DNA from: Myxococcota bacterium
GTDB lineage: Bacteria; Myxococcota_A; UBA796; JAJRTE01
Length of the DNA stretch: 64,000 bases
Reading direction: 5' to 3'
NCBI GenBank assembly: GCA_024278455.1
Contig: JAJRTE010000040.1
Location: 1-64,000, forward strand
How positions within the stretch are numbered: position 1 is the first letter of the stretch; each line of letters begins with the position of its first letter. Below are positions 8,505 through 16,926 of this stretch, piece after piece. A program made the position numbers and the translations under genes. The notes beneath the pieces are model-generated. The model did not search any database, was not told the DNA's origin, and saw only the letters and a list, made by a program, of their open reading frames with translations.

Positions 8505-9280
8505 TCCAGACCGTCTTCCAGAAGCCCGATTCGCTCGCAAGCGTCATCACCCACTACTGTCCCGGCTGCACCCACGGGGTCATCCACCGCATGGTCGGCG
8601 AGGTGCTCGACGAGCTGGGCGTGCGCGACAGGACGGTTGGCGTCTCCCCGGTCGGCTGTTCCGTTCTCGCCTACAACTACTTCGAAACCGACTTCCACGA
8701 AGCGTCTCACGGCCGCGCACCCGCTGTCGCCACCGGGATCAAGCGCGCCAGGCCCGACCTGATCGTCTTTGCCTATCAGGGCGACGGCGACCTGGCCTCC
8801 ATCGGAATGGGCGAGATCATCCACTGTGCGAACCGCGGGGAGAAGATTACCGTCATCTTCGTCAACAACGCCATCTATGGCATGACCGGCGGGCAGATGG
8901 CCCCGACGACCATGCCCAACCAGGTCGCGACCACCTGCCCGATGGGCCGGGACGTGGAGCAGGCCGGCTGGCCGATCCGCATGGCCGAACTGGTCAGTGC
9001 GCTCCGGACGCCCGCCTACGTGGCTCGAGCCTCCTCACACTCCCCGCTGCACACCGTCCAGGCCAAGGCCATGATCCGGCGAGCGTTCCAGTACCAGGTG
9101 GAAGGCACCTGCTTCTCCATGGTCGAAGTGCTCTCCACCTGTCCCACCAACTGGGGGCTTCCGCCCAACGAAGCCGACCGGTGGCTCGAGGAGCAGATGA
9201 TGCCCTACTACCCGCTCGGGGTGTTCAAGACCCCGGACGGGCGAGACAGGGCGCCCAAACCGCTACCTGCCGACGAATAG
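8501..9280 (+). CDS. vorA: 2-oxoacid:ferredoxin oxidoreductase, beta (TPP-binding) subunit
   Basis: The product is 259 aa. The thiamine diphosphate motif runs from GDGD (94-97) to NN (122-123). An early CPGC pair (C20, C23) fits the proximal cluster-linked beta subunits of this family. It reads through ATGA from vorB. The KorB/VorA family uses TPP, Mg and [4Fe-4S] to split CO2 from 2-oxoacids. The biosynthetic genes for its cofactor lie in the same window at 26-29 kb. Confidence 0.88.
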   Translation: MIQTVFQKPDSLASVITHYCPGCTHGVIHRMVGEVLDELGVRDRTVGVSPVGCSVLAYNYFETDFHEASHGRAPAVATGIKRARPDLIVFAYQGDGDLASIGMGEIIHCANRGEKITVIFVNNAIYGMTGGQMAPTTMPNQVATTCPMGRDVEQAGWPIRMAELVSALRTPAYVARASSHSPLHTVQAKAMIRRAFQYQVEGTCFSMVEVLSTCPTNWGLPPNEADRWLEEQMMPYYPLGVFKTPDGRDRAPKPLPADE

Positions 9281-9294
9281 ACACGGAGGGGGAC

Positions 9295-9840
9295 ATGCAA
9301 AACGATGTGATCATCGCCGGATTCGGCGGACAGGGGGTCATGCTGATTGGCAAGATGCTGGCCTACGCCGGGATGAACCAGGGCAAGGAGGTCTCTTGGC
9401 TCCCCTCTTATGGGCCGGAGATGCGAGGCGGTACCTCCAACTGCACGGTGGTCATTTCCGACAAGCCCGTCGCCTCCCCCGTCATCCAGTCGCCTCGAGC
9501 CCTGCTCGCCATGAACCTCCCTTCCCTCGACAAGTTCGAACCTCGAGTCAAGCCCGGCGGGTTGATCCTCATCAACTCGTCGCTCATCAAGCGGGACGCC
9601 GTCAGGACCGACGTCCGCGTGCTCAAGGTCCCCGCCAACGACGTGGCCAACGAGTTGGACAATCCCAAGGGAGCCAACATGGTCGCCCTCGGTGCCTACG
9701 TGGGAGCGACCCGGGCCGTCGACGTCGCCGAAATGGAGGCGCTCATTCGCAAGACGTTCGCGGCCAAGCCCAAGCTGATCGACCGCAATATCGAAGCGTT
9801 TCATCGAGGCTATGCCATCGGTGAAGCCGGAGTGAAGTAG
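9295..9840 (+). CDS. vorC: 2-oxoacid:ferredoxin oxidoreductase, gamma subunit
   Basis: The product is 181 aa with the gamma-subunit hallmarks: IIAGFGGQGVMLIGKMLAYA at the start, SYGPEMRGGTSNCTVVIS, then NPKGANMVALGAYVG. This subunit (PF01558-type) completes the four-subunit KorABCD/VorABCD enzyme. ATG 9295 follows ACGGAGGGGG. Only eight bases separate its stop from the next gene, so the oxidoreductase and the diaphorase-like subunits are one transcription unit. Confidence 0.87.
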   Translation: MQNDVIIAGFGGQGVMLIGKMLAYAGMNQGKEVSWLPSYGPEMRGGTSNCTVVISDKPVASPVIQSPRALLAMNLPSLDKFEPRVKPGGLILINSSLIKRDAVRTDVRVLKVPANDVANELDNPKGANMVALGAYVGATRAVDVAEMEALIRKTFAAKPKLIDRNIEAFHRGYAIGEAGVK

Positions 9841-9848
9841 GAGAATCC

Positions 9849-10337
9849 ATGGCTGAACTGTCACCGTGTACGGACATGGCTCCCGTCGATGACATTCTGG
9901 GCACCTATCCCAGGGAGGAGGCATCGCTCATCCAGGTCCTCCAGGATGTGCAGCGGGTCTACAACTATCTGCCGTGCGAGGCCCTGACCCGCGTGTCGGA
10001 AGTCCTCGGCGTCCCGCTCGCCAAGGTGTTTTCCGTCTCGACGTTCTACAAGGCGTTTTCGATCGAGCCCCAGGGCCGAGTTACGGTCAAGGTGTGCATG
10101 GGAACCGCCTGTCACATCCGCGGCGCCCCGCAACTGGTCGACGAATTGACCCGAACGCTCGGCATAGCCCCAGGAGAGACCTCGGAGGACCTCGAGTTCA
10201 CCCTCAAGACGGTGAACTGCGTCGGCGCGTGTGCCATGGCGCCGGTGATGATCGTGGGCGACGCCTACCACGGCAACGCCATGCCGGCGAAGGTCTCTTC
10301 CTACCTGGGCAAGAAGGGAGTCACGGATGAGAACTGA
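9849..10337 (+). CDS. NuoE/HydC-like [2Fe-2S] thioredoxin-fold subunit
   Basis: The product is 162 aa. Cluster ligands C83, C88, C124 and C128 (CMGTAC, then CVGAC) match NuoE, HoxE and HydC, which bind one [2Fe-2S] and pass electrons to or from the flavoprotein. The N-terminal helical region (residues 20-70: LIQVLQDVQRVYNYLP) is also typical. The gene overlaps the following flavoprotein gene by 11 bases. Together with the next two genes it forms a HydABC/StnABC-type module. Confidence 0.88.
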   Translation: MAELSPCTDMAPVDDILGTYPREEASLIQVLQDVQRVYNYLPCEALTRVSEVLGVPLAKVFSVSTFYKAFSIEPQGRVTVKVCMGTACHIRGAPQLVDELTRTLGIAPGETSEDLEFTLKTVNCVGACAMAPVMIVGDAYHGNAMPAKVSSYLGKKGVTDEN

Positions 10338-12225
10338 AGGAATGGCCCGGTTCGAGGCATTGAAGCAGGAGGCGAGAGATCGCCTTGCGGCCAGGAAGAA
10401 GGAACTCCTCGTCTGCTGCGGTACCGGCTGTCGCGCGCGTGGCGCTCTCGAGCTGGCCGACCTGTTTGCCGGCGAGGTTCAGGCCCGTGGTCTCGAGGTG
10501 TCGGTCGGCCTGTTCGTCAAGCGGGTGGGGTGCCACGGATGTTGCGAGCAGGGGCCTCTCGTGGTGGTCAGTCCGGACGACGTGCTCTATGCCAGGGTGA
10601 AGAAGACCCACGTGCCGAGAATCCTGGACGCCGTCGTCGAAAACCGCGTGGTGGAGAAGTTCCTCTACAAGGACCCGGCGAGCGGCGAGCGCATCGTCCA
10701 TGCCGGTGACATCCCATTCTACAAGCACCAGACCAAGTACGTGCTGCGCAACGTGGGCAAGATCGACCCGACCGACATGTACGACGCCCTGACCCACGGC
10801 GCCTACGCCGGCGTGGTGAAGGCCTTGTTCGAGATGTCGCCGGAAGAGGTGATCGAGCAGGTGCGTATTTCCGGGCTTCGCGGGCGAGGCGGCGCCGGGT
10901 TTTCCACCGCGCGCAAATGGGCCGCCTGCCGCAAGGCGAAGGGCGACATCAAGTACATCCTCTGTAACGGCGACGAGGGTGATCCGGGGGCGTTCGAGGA
11001 CGCGAGCCTCATGGAGGGCGACCCTCACGCGGTGATCGAGGGGATGATCATCGGCGCGTTCGCGGTCGGATCGCGCCAGGGCTACATCTACGTCCGGGAC
11101 GAGTACCCCGTGGCGGTCAAGCACCTTCAGCGGGCCATCGACCAGGCCCGGGATGCCGGGTTGCTCGGCACCGATATCCTGGGGACCGGGATGGACTTCG
11201 ACATCCAGATCTCCCGGGGAGGCGGTGCATTCGTTTGTGGCGAATCATCCGCCCTCATGCGGTCCATCGAGGGCAAGATCGGGGAGCCTCGAGCCAAGTA
11301 CGTGCACGCCACCGATCGGGGGCTGTGGGATAGGCCCACGGTCCTGAACAACGTGGAGACCTGGGCCACGATCGGCAAGCTGATCCAGGAGGGGGGGGCG
11401 ACGTTCGCTGCCATGGGGACGGAGAAGTCCAAGGGCACCAAGGCCTTCACCCTGGTCGGCAAGGTCAGGAACACCGGGCTCATCGAGTTGCCCATGGGGA
11501 CTCCGCTCCGCCACATCGTGTTCGACATCGGCGGGGGCATGCCCAAGGGGCGCGCGTTCAAGGCGGTGCAGACCGGGGGGCCGTCGGGCGGGTGTGTGCC
11601 CGAGGAACTCCTCGACGCCCCGGTCGACTACGAAGTGTTGACCGAAGCCGGCTCGATGATGGGGTCCGGCGGCATGATCGTGATGGACGACCGCACCTGC
11701 ATGGTCAACGTCGCCAGGTACTTCCTCAATTTCCTGATCGAGGAGTCGTGTGGCAAGTGCGTTCCTTGCCGGGAGGGGCTCAAGCAGTTGCAGATCATGT
11801 ACGACGACATCCTCGAGGGGCGGGCCGACGAAGGGGTCCTGGATCGGATCGAAGCCTTGTCCGCCGGGATGAAGCTCGCCAGCCTGTGTGACCTTGGACG
11901 GTCCGCGCCCAACCCGGTGTTGTCCACGTTGCGCCATTTCCGGGCCGAGTACGAGGCCCACATCCGTGACCGGACCTGCCCGGCCGGCGTCTGTCGCGAG
12001 CTGACCGCGTTCGAGATCCTGGACACCTGTGACGGCTGTCATCTTTGCGTGCCCGCGTGCCCCACCGGTGCTATCACGGGCGAGCCCAAGACGCCTCACG
12101 TGCTGGACCAGAACCTGTGTATTTCCTGCGGAGCCTGTTTCGATGTGTGCCCCACAGGCGCCATCCGTCACTTCTCCCAGCGAGAATTGAAAGAGAGGAC
12201 TGCCCATGCCCAGGCTGACCATTGA
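10327..12225 (+). CDS. NuoF/HydB-like NAD(P)H-binding flavoprotein with extra FeS domains
   Basis: The product is 632 aa. Order: thioredoxin-like [2Fe-2S] domain (C30/C31, C35 and CHGCC at 69-73); NADH/FMN core (GRGGAGF at 186-192, CNGDEGDPGAFED, then the SLBB-like stretch); the NuoF cluster site (C475, C478, C481, C521); and a C-terminal two-cluster ferredoxin (C568-C578 and C598-C608). This order is that of HydB of bifurcating hydrogenases and related formate dehydrogenase or transhydrogenase subunits. It is the place where NAD(P)H and ferredoxin electrons can be joined. ATG 10327 lies within the end of the previous gene. Confidence 0.88.
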   Translation: MRTEGMARFEALKQEARDRLAARKKELLVCCGTGCRARGALELADLFAGEVQARGLEVSVGLFVKRVGCHGCCEQGPLVVVSPDDVLYARVKKTHVPRILDAVVENRVVEKFLYKDPASGERIVHAGDIPFYKHQTKYVLRNVGKIDPTDMYDALTHGAYAGVVKALFEMSPEEVIEQVRISGLRGRGGAGFSTARKWAACRKAKGDIKYILCNGDEGDPGAFEDASLMEGDPHAVIEGMIIGAFAVGSRQGYIYVRDEYPVAVKHLQRAIDQARDAGLLGTDILGTGMDFDIQISRGGGAFVCGESSALMRSIEGKIGEPRAKYVHATDRGLWDRPTVLNNVETWATIGKLIQEGGATFAAMGTEKSKGTKAFTLVGKVRNTGLIELPMGTPLRHIVFDIGGGMPKGRAFKAVQTGGPSGGCVPEELLDAPVDYEVLTEAGSMMGSGGMIVMDDRTCMVNVARYFLNFLIEESCGKCVPCREGLKQLQIMYDDILEGRADEGVLDRIEALSAGMKLASLCDLGRSAPNPVLSTLRHFRAEYEAHIRDRTCPAGVCRELTAFEILDTCDGCHLCVPACPTGAITGEPKTPHVLDQNLCISCGACFDVCPTGAIRHFSQRELKERTAHAQADH

Positions 12226-12967
12226 CGGCAAGGTCGTCGACGTTCGAGAGGGCGCCTACGTGCTCGAGGCTGCCCGCAAGGCCGGAGTCGAAATCCCCGC
12301 GTTGTGCAACCATGAAGCGCTCGAGCCGTGGGGCGGCTGCCGGTTGTGCATGGTCGATGTCACCTTCGAGCACTGGGACGGGTGGTACAAGGCCGTTGCC
12401 GCCTGCCTGTACCCTGTCGCCGAGGGCCTGATCGTCGAGACGCGGACGGAGCGGGTGACAAACGCGCGCAAGGTCGTCCTCGACCTGCTGTTGGCGCGTT
12501 GCCCGGACACGCCGCTCATCCAGAGGCTCGCCGAGGAGCATGGCATCACGCAGACCTCCTTCGCGCGCAACCCCGAACAGACCGACTGCATCCTGTGCGG
12601 CTTGTGCACCAGGGTGTGCGACCACCTGGGTATCTCGGCCATATCGATGGTCGATCGCGGTATCGGCCGGGAAGTGGCCCCGCCGTTCAAGGAGCCGCCC
12701 CCGGATTGTATCGGCTGCCTCGCGTGCGCCGAGATCTGCCCGACCGACCACATCGACTACACCTCCACCCACTCGAGGCGCGAGATCTGGGGCAAGTCGT
12801 TCGAGATGTTGCGCTGCAAAACCTGTGGCAAGGCGCACATCACCGTGGCCCAGGCCGATTTCTTCGCAGACAGGAACGGTGTCCCGAGGAGCTATTTCGA
12901 GACCTGTGACGATTGCAAGCGCAAGGCCCATGCCGACATCTTCGAGCGGCTCGGCACGGGACCGTAG
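12206..12967 (+). CDS. NuoG N-terminal/HydA-like FeS subunit lacking a catalytic domain
   Basis: The product is 253 aa. A plant-type [2Fe-2S] domain uses C34, C45, C48 and C67. A two-cluster ferredoxin-like region follows (CILCGLCTRVC and CIGCLACAEICP). The end carries CKTC and CDDC pairs that may bind zinc or another cluster. Bifurcating hydrogenase HydA continues into an H-cluster domain and NuoG into a molybdopterin-like domain; this protein stops, as HoxU does. So the complex has no active site for H2 or formate within the operon. It overlaps the flavoprotein gene by 20 bases. Confidence 0.85.
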   Translation: MPRLTIDGKVVDVREGAYVLEAARKAGVEIPALCNHEALEPWGGCRLCMVDVTFEHWDGWYKAVAACLYPVAEGLIVETRTERVTNARKVVLDLLLARCPDTPLIQRLAEEHGITQTSFARNPEQTDCILCGLCTRVCDHLGISAISMVDRGIGREVAPPFKEPPPDCIGCLACAEICPTDHIDYTSTHSRREIWGKSFEMLRCKTCGKAHITVAQADFFADRNGVPRSYFETCDDCKRKAHADIFERLGTGP

Positions 12968-13035
12968 CGCTGTCGCGCCCCGCCATCCGGGAGGAGAAAA
13001 CAGGGCCGCGAAACAGATACCGGAGGAGCAGCTTC

Positions 13036-13491
13036 ATGGACAGGGTTTTCAGAGTCATCGTCGAGCGCTGCATCGCCTGCGGCAAGTGCGAGCTGGCGTG
13101 CGCGTTCGCTCATGGCAAGGACGGCAAGCCGGCCAGGACCCGGATCAACATCTCCAGGCGCGGCCCGGAAAGGGGTATCCCCGTCGTTTGCCTCCAGTGT
13201 CATGACGCCGCCTGTGTCGCCATCTGTCCCACCCAGGCCCTCGAGCGCGACGAGACGACCGGCGCGATCGTGATGATCCGGGACCGGTGCATCAACTGCC
13301 GCATGTGCGTGGCCGCCTGCCCGTTCGGAAACATGCTGTGGGACGAAACGTACCACGTCGTGCAGAAATGCGACCTGTGCGGCGGCGATCCCAGGTGCGT
13401 GCCCTTCTGTCCCACCGGGGCCCTCGAGTACGTCCCCGCGGATGAAGCGGCGAAGCGTCCCCAACCTGCCATCGAGGAGGCGTTGCCATGA
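13036..13491 (+). CDS. four-cluster ferredoxin-like electron-transfer protein (HycB/DmsB/CooF type)
   Basis: The product is 151 aa with four sets of Cys for [4Fe-4S]: CIACGKCELAC, CLQCHDAACVAICP, CINCRMCVAACPFG and the late CDLCGGDPRCVPFCP. Such subunits wire a catalytic subunit to a partner. No molybdopterin or carbon monoxide dehydrogenase partner is encoded nearby, so its partner is probably the upstream HydBC-like complex or a protein elsewhere. ATG 13036 follows GGAGGAG. Its stop overlaps the next start by four bases. Confidence 0.85.
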   Translation: MDRVFRVIVERCIACGKCELACAFAHGKDGKPARTRINISRRGPERGIPVVCLQCHDAACVAICPTQALERDETTGAIVMIRDRCINCRMCVAACPFGNMLWDETYHVVQKCDLCGGDPRCVPFCPTGALEYVPADEAAKRPQPAIEEALP

Positions 13492-14000
13492 CCGGAGCCA
13501 GGGATGTGATTCTGGATATCCTGAAGAAGGCCTACCAGATCGAGGTCGAAGGATACGCCTTCTACTCCATGGTCGCGGACAGGGCTGACAAGCCTGCCGT
13601 TCAGGAGTTGTTCGAGAAGCTGGCCCAGGACGAGGTGGAGCACAAGGCCTACTTGCGGGAGATCAGCAAGAACTATCGCACCAGCGGCGCCGCCGCCTTC
13701 GCCATTTCCCGGCGCGAACCCGGCGTCACCGCGCTTCGCGACAAGATCTTCACCCGCCAGTTCCGCCAGCAGGCCGAAGGCGCTTCCTTCGAGTTCTCGG
13801 CCCTGTCCATCGGCATGCAGCTCGAGTCTCGAGCCATCTCCCACTTCACCCAGGCGGCCAGGAACGCGAACGAGGCCGAGGTGAAGTCCTTCTATGAATT
13901 CCTCGCCGACTGGGAGAAGACCCATCTCGACGCCCTCAAGGACCTCTACGACGGTGTTCGCGAGGATTTCTGGAGCGAAGGGGGATTCTCCCCGTTCTGA
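13488..14000 (+). CDS. ferritin-like/rubrerythrin-family diiron protein
   Basis: The product is 170 aa and almost entirely helical. Glu/His pairs typical of ferritin-like diiron proteins recur: IEVEGYAFYSMV, DEVEHKAYL, LESRAISHFTQA and DWEKTHLDAL. The C-terminal rubredoxin domain of full rubrerythrin is absent. Family members detoxify peroxide or oxygen for sensitive FeS enzymes; being last in an operon of FeS proteins fits protection. Start and previous stop overlap as ATGA. No clear intrinsic terminator follows. Confidence 0.8.
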   Translation: MTGARDVILDILKKAYQIEVEGYAFYSMVADRADKPAVQELFEKLAQDEVEHKAYLREISKNYRTSGAAAFAISRREPGVTALRDKIFTRQFRQQAEGASFEFSALSIGMQLESRAISHFTQAARNANEAEVKSFYEFLADWEKTHLDALKDLYDGVREDFWSEGGFSPF

Positions 14001-14090
14001 GAACCTGCCAGGAACCCCTGAACCACCATGTGGACGCAGCTTCCAGCCCCGTGGTAGTTCAAGGCAGCGGCATGAGCGTTGTGCGCCGCC

Positions 14091-14124
14091 GCTCGCCCCT
14101 CGCCCCTCGCCGCTCGCCCCTCGC
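14091..14124. repeat. low-complexity CGCCCCT run
   Basis: A short stretch made of CTCGCCC and CTCGCCG words repeats about five times between the end of the energy operon and the toxin gene on the other strand. It looks like slippage-generated simple sequence. No other element is apparent in 14001-14142. Confidence 0.7.
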
Positions 14125-14142
14125 ATGGCGGGCATCTTCGCG

Positions 14143-14520
14143 TCAGGCCCTCACCAGTAGCCGCTCGAGCAGCCGGCGCAGCGTGTCCAGGTGGGCAGGC
14201 AAGCGACGGTAGAGGGCCCTGGCCAGGGCCTCGTCGTAGGTATGGGAGGTGGTCAGGTTGCGGTCGTCCAGCATCGTCAGCCAGGCGGTCTCCTCGTCGA
14301 TCCAGCCCAACCGGAAAGCCGCCCGAAGGCAGGAGCGGGGGGTGGGGCAAGCACTGCCCTCGGCCCGCAGTGCCTCCTGGATGGCCTTCCAGGCCAGCTC
14401 GAACGTGAATTCGAAGCGCTGGATGGAGGCGTCGCGGTTCATAGGTGTCTCCGGCTCCGCGAGGGCTTCGGCCAGGCGCTCCAGCGCCTGTTGAAAGGCG
14501 GCAAGGCGGGGGCCGCTCAC
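14143..14520 (-). CDS. HEPN-domain protein (HI0074/HepT-like), probable toxin
   Basis: The product is 125 aa, a helical HI0074-type HEPN protein (FEFTFELAWKAIQEALRAEG is typical). It keeps an R-x5-H element at R87 to H93 (RNLTTSH) followed by Tyr, close to the RX4-6H-type ribonuclease motif of HEPN toxins. In HepT/MntA pairs the MNT enzyme AMPylates the toxin near this motif. It overlaps the MNT gene by four bases and comes second in the operon. Older annotation would read nucleotidyltransferase substrate-binding protein. Confidence 0.82.
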   Translation of the reverse strand: MSGPRLAAFQQALERLAEALAEPETPMNRDASIQRFEFTFELAWKAIQEALRAEGSACPTPRSCLRAAFRLGWIDEETAWLTMLDDRNLTTSHTYDEALARALYRRLPAHLDTLRRLLERLLVRA

Positions 14521-14870
14521 AGGGGCCTCCCGGTGCGCAGCACCCGCTCGCGCGGGGTCGCACCGACCTCGCCCAGGTCCAGGAGGTCCACGGTGTACAG
14601 GGTGGGGAGATCGTTGGCCCAGGTCCTGAGTTCCGCCATGCGATCGTGCGGGATCGGCTGCGGGGCCTCGACCGCCAAGTCGATGTCCGAGCCGGGTTCC
14701 GGGCGGCCGTCGACCCAGGATCCGAACCAGTAGACCCGCACGCCCGGCCCCAGCCGGCGGTGAACCTCCACCGCCACCTGCTGGGCAAGGGCCGCAACCC
14801 GGGCGCGCCGCGTCTCATCGGCCGGTCGGGCCGGGCGGAGCCATGATGTCTGGCGATCGATGGGGTGCAT
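14517..14870 (-). CDS. minimal nucleotidyltransferase (MNT), probable antitoxin of HEPN/MNT pair
   Basis: The product is 117 aa. The nucleotidyltransferase signature GSWVDGRPEPGSDIDL begins at G50, with metal-binding Asp at 62 and 64. I use ATG 14870: the open frame runs to 15104, but a strong promoter ends six bases before this ATG and the extra residues look non-coding. The transcript would be leaderless, as no ribosome site is present. Together with the HEPN gene it makes a type VII-like toxin-antitoxin module. It contains few CTCGAG sites. Confidence 0.82.
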   Translation of the reverse strand: MHPIDRQTSWLRPARPADETRRARVAALAQQVAVEVHRRLGPGVRVYWFGSWVDGRPEPGSDIDLAVEAPQPIPHDRMAELRTWANDLPTLYTVDLLDLGEVGATPRERVLRTGRPL

Positions 14871-14876
14871 GGGGGG

Positions 14877-14905
14877 ACCATAGCGCACGGGGGGCGTTGT
14901 GTCAA
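14877..14905 (-). promoter_or_regulatory. promoter of the MNT/HEPN pair, predicted leaderless
   Basis: On the minus strand TTGACA (14905-14900) is followed by a 17-base spacer and TATGGT (14882-14877). Six bases later comes the ATG at 14870-14868. Transcription should therefore begin at or next to the A of the start codon. Confidence 0.7.
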
Positions 14906-15119
14906 CGATCACGGCCCGGCCCACTTCGACCCCCTGGCAAGACCAAATCAGACTGAGAAGTATGCGTGTTCTTGGCATGCGACCGAAACAGATATCCCGT
15001 CCGGGGTTGGAGCCCTCGGCACGCACCGGATGACGTTGACGGACAGGCCAACAGGACATCTTCCGCAACAGGGGGAAAGATTGCGTCCCACTCGATTCGG
15101 ACACGGCCCGGTGCCCGCA

Positions 15120-16517
15120 TCAAGGCAGGAACGGGAGGAACGCATCGAGAAAACCGTACCGCTCCTGGTCGATCCCGCTGCACGAACTCGAAACCTCGCC
15201 CGTGGCCCCGCCGTCGCAGGGCTGATCCCGGTTGGCCGACCAGTAGGCCAGAAGACCGACGCCCGCCTCCAGGGCAAAACCGAGAACCTCCTCAGCGTCC
15301 TCCTCGAGGAATACCTCGTCGGTTATGTCGTTGACCCCGATCATCGGCGTGATGCCAACGCGGTTCCAGGTGTCATCCGGCCCCGGCGTCTGCCCCAGGG
15401 CGAGATAGATCGACTCGAGCTGCTCGTGGACCGCCACCGCCGCGGAAATCGCCAGTTCGCCCATGTCCGGGTAGGACCCGACCGACGGCCCGTAGTCCAT
15501 GGTCATCAGGTTGACTCCCCCCAAATCGACCCCGGCGGCGAGAACCGTCTCCACGAGATGGACCCCATCGGGCGTCAGTCCGTCGGGCATCACCGGTAGC
15601 GTGAACCAGACATCCAGCGTCCCGCCCCTCGACAGCGCTTGCGCCTGGAGATCAGCGACGACTCGAGCACGGCGCTCCACCGACAGGGGCTCGGCCAGCC
15701 ACGCCCCCTCGATATCGAAGTCCACTCGAGTCGCACCGTACAGGTCGATGACCTCCTGGTAGGCTCGAGCCAGTGTTGCGTCGTCTTCGCAGGTAACCGC
15801 CAGCTCGGCATTCGCCGCACCGCCGAAGGAGACGATGATGTCGCCGCCGATCGCGCGAAGCGCCGCGACCTCGTTCACGAGGTAGTTGGCGTCCATGTCG
15901 TAGTAGCCGCCCCAACTCGGTTCGCACGACGTGCCCGGCTCGGTGACGATGAATCCCAGCGTGTAGAAAGGCAGGCCGGTCTCGAGGCTCGTGGCCACGA
16001 AGTCGTAGGCCGGCCAGGCCGTCGTGTCCACGTAGGGCGCCAGCACTCGAGCAGGCCACTGGCTCGCTCCCTGCCCCGCCTCGGGGGGAGGTGCCGGAGA
16101 CCAGGCGTTGAACGACACCGGGTACCCGTTCAACGACCCGGACGTGGGCGGCTGCACCGCGCCGCCCGGCGACCCGAGGTATCCAAAGGACACCGTCTCC
16201 CCGGGAGAGATGTCCACCGCCGACGGGTCCACCGGCACGACCGTGTAGCGCCCCGCCCCCTGCACCGCCACCGTGCCGTCGAGCAACTCGTCCATCTGGG
16301 ACTCGAGGTCGAATTCGAGGACCCAGCTCTCGATGCTCCAGTCCGCCCCGTTGGTGATGGAGATCCTGGCTTCGTATCCTTCTCCCCAGTTGTCGACCAC
16401 GTCGAAGGTCACCAGTACCGAGCCGTCCGGTGGCACGGTATCGCAGTCCGCGTAGTACCCCGAAACCCAGGTCGACAGGACGAGCAAAACCAGGAAAAAC
16501 GCCCCGTGCCGCTTCAT
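15120..16517 (-). CDS. secreted GH18 chitinase with N-terminal carbohydrate-binding (CBM2-like) domain
   Basis: The product is 465 aa. A signal peptide (residues 1-20, FFLVLLVLSTWVSG) is followed by a beta-rich domain at 33-130 that resembles CBM2 (NGADWSIESWVLEFDL). A Pro-rich linker and the catalytic barrel (158-460) complete it. The GH18 motif is DFDIEG with D266, D268 and the acid E270; SFGG near 230 is the other conserved strand. ChiC-like enzymes of this type hydrolyse chitin outside the cell. It is divergent from the S8 protease gene across an AT-rich stretch with two palindromes, so the two may share control. Confidence 0.88.
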   Translation of the reverse strand: MKRHGAFFLVLLVLSTWVSGYYADCDTVPPDGSVLVTFDVVDNWGEGYEARISITNGADWSIESWVLEFDLESQMDELLDGTVAVQGAGRYTVVPVDPSAVDISPGETVSFGYLGSPGGAVQPPTSGSLNGYPVSFNAWSPAPPPEAGQGASQWPARVLAPYVDTTAWPAYDFVATSLETGLPFYTLGFIVTEPGTSCEPSWGGYYDMDANYLVNEVAALRAIGGDIIVSFGGAANAELAVTCEDDATLARAYQEVIDLYGATRVDFDIEGAWLAEPLSVERRARVVADLQAQALSRGGTLDVWFTLPVMPDGLTPDGVHLVETVLAAGVDLGGVNLMTMDYGPSVGSYPDMGELAISAAVAVHEQLESIYLALGQTPGPDDTWNRVGITPMIGVNDITDEVFLEEDAEEVLGFALEAGVGLLAYWSANRDQPCDGGATGEVSSSCSGIDQERYGFLDAFLPFLP

Positions 16518-16644
16518 CGGCCTTCCTCCTCTGTGGCTCTTCGAGGTCTGTTGACAAAAAAAAGGCGGTTGCGTCAGGGAACATGGGAGGTCCCAAGGCG
16601 GAACTCACGAAGCGTATCATTGCCTGTGCCGTGTGACTGCAACC

Positions 16645-16662
16645 GCGTTACAAGTATAACGC
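16645..16662. promoter_or_regulatory. inverted-repeat operator candidate upstream of the chitinase
   Basis: GCGTTA and TAACGC form a perfect 6-bp inverted repeat around a 6-base centre. On the minus strand the right part reads TTATACT and can serve as the -10 of the chitinase promoter, so a bound dimeric regulator would block it. Confidence 0.5.
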
Positions 16663-16683
16663 AAATCCGTCTCGACTGGAAGT

Positions 16684-16706
16684 GAATTACTGTGAAAATG
16701 TAATTC
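16684..16706. promoter_or_regulatory. inverted-repeat operator candidate in the chitinase/protease intergenic region
   Basis: GAATTAC (16684-16690) and GTAATTC (16700-16706) are a perfect 7-bp inverted repeat with a 9-base centre in the AT-rich part of the divergent region. The size fits a TetR-, MarR- or LuxR-type dimer site. No regulator gene is adjacent. Confidence 0.5.
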
Positions 16707-16926
16707 GCTGGAAAGTGGGCCGGGAAGACCGCGGCGGGCACTTCGCGCCGATATCCGTGGCATCCAGGACGGGAGCTTGCTAAGCTGGCGGACAGCCCGC
16801 GGTCAGGAGACCTTGCCGGGAATGCGGGAAGGGAACAGCATGGCAGCGATTGGGTTGCCAGGCCCCGGCGGGTGCTGGTGGTGGGAGCGCCCGGCGGAAT
16901 GGATCTGCCTGGCGCAGGAGGATGTG

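Larger units (their letters stand above)
16518..16926. other. divergent intergenic region between chitinase and S8 protease
   Basis: These 409 bases separate two exported hydrolases transcribed away from each other. The middle is AT-rich compared with its surroundings and holds two clean inverted repeats, listed separately. There is an A8 run near 16558. A TATACT -10 candidate for the chitinase overlaps the first palindrome. The right third is GC-rich; I see nothing coding in it. Confidence 0.6.

Noticed and set aside
9849-12967. Electron-bifurcating [FeFe] hydrogenase
   Set aside because: No H-cluster domain follows the NuoG-like FeS region; the 253-aa subunit ends before it would start.
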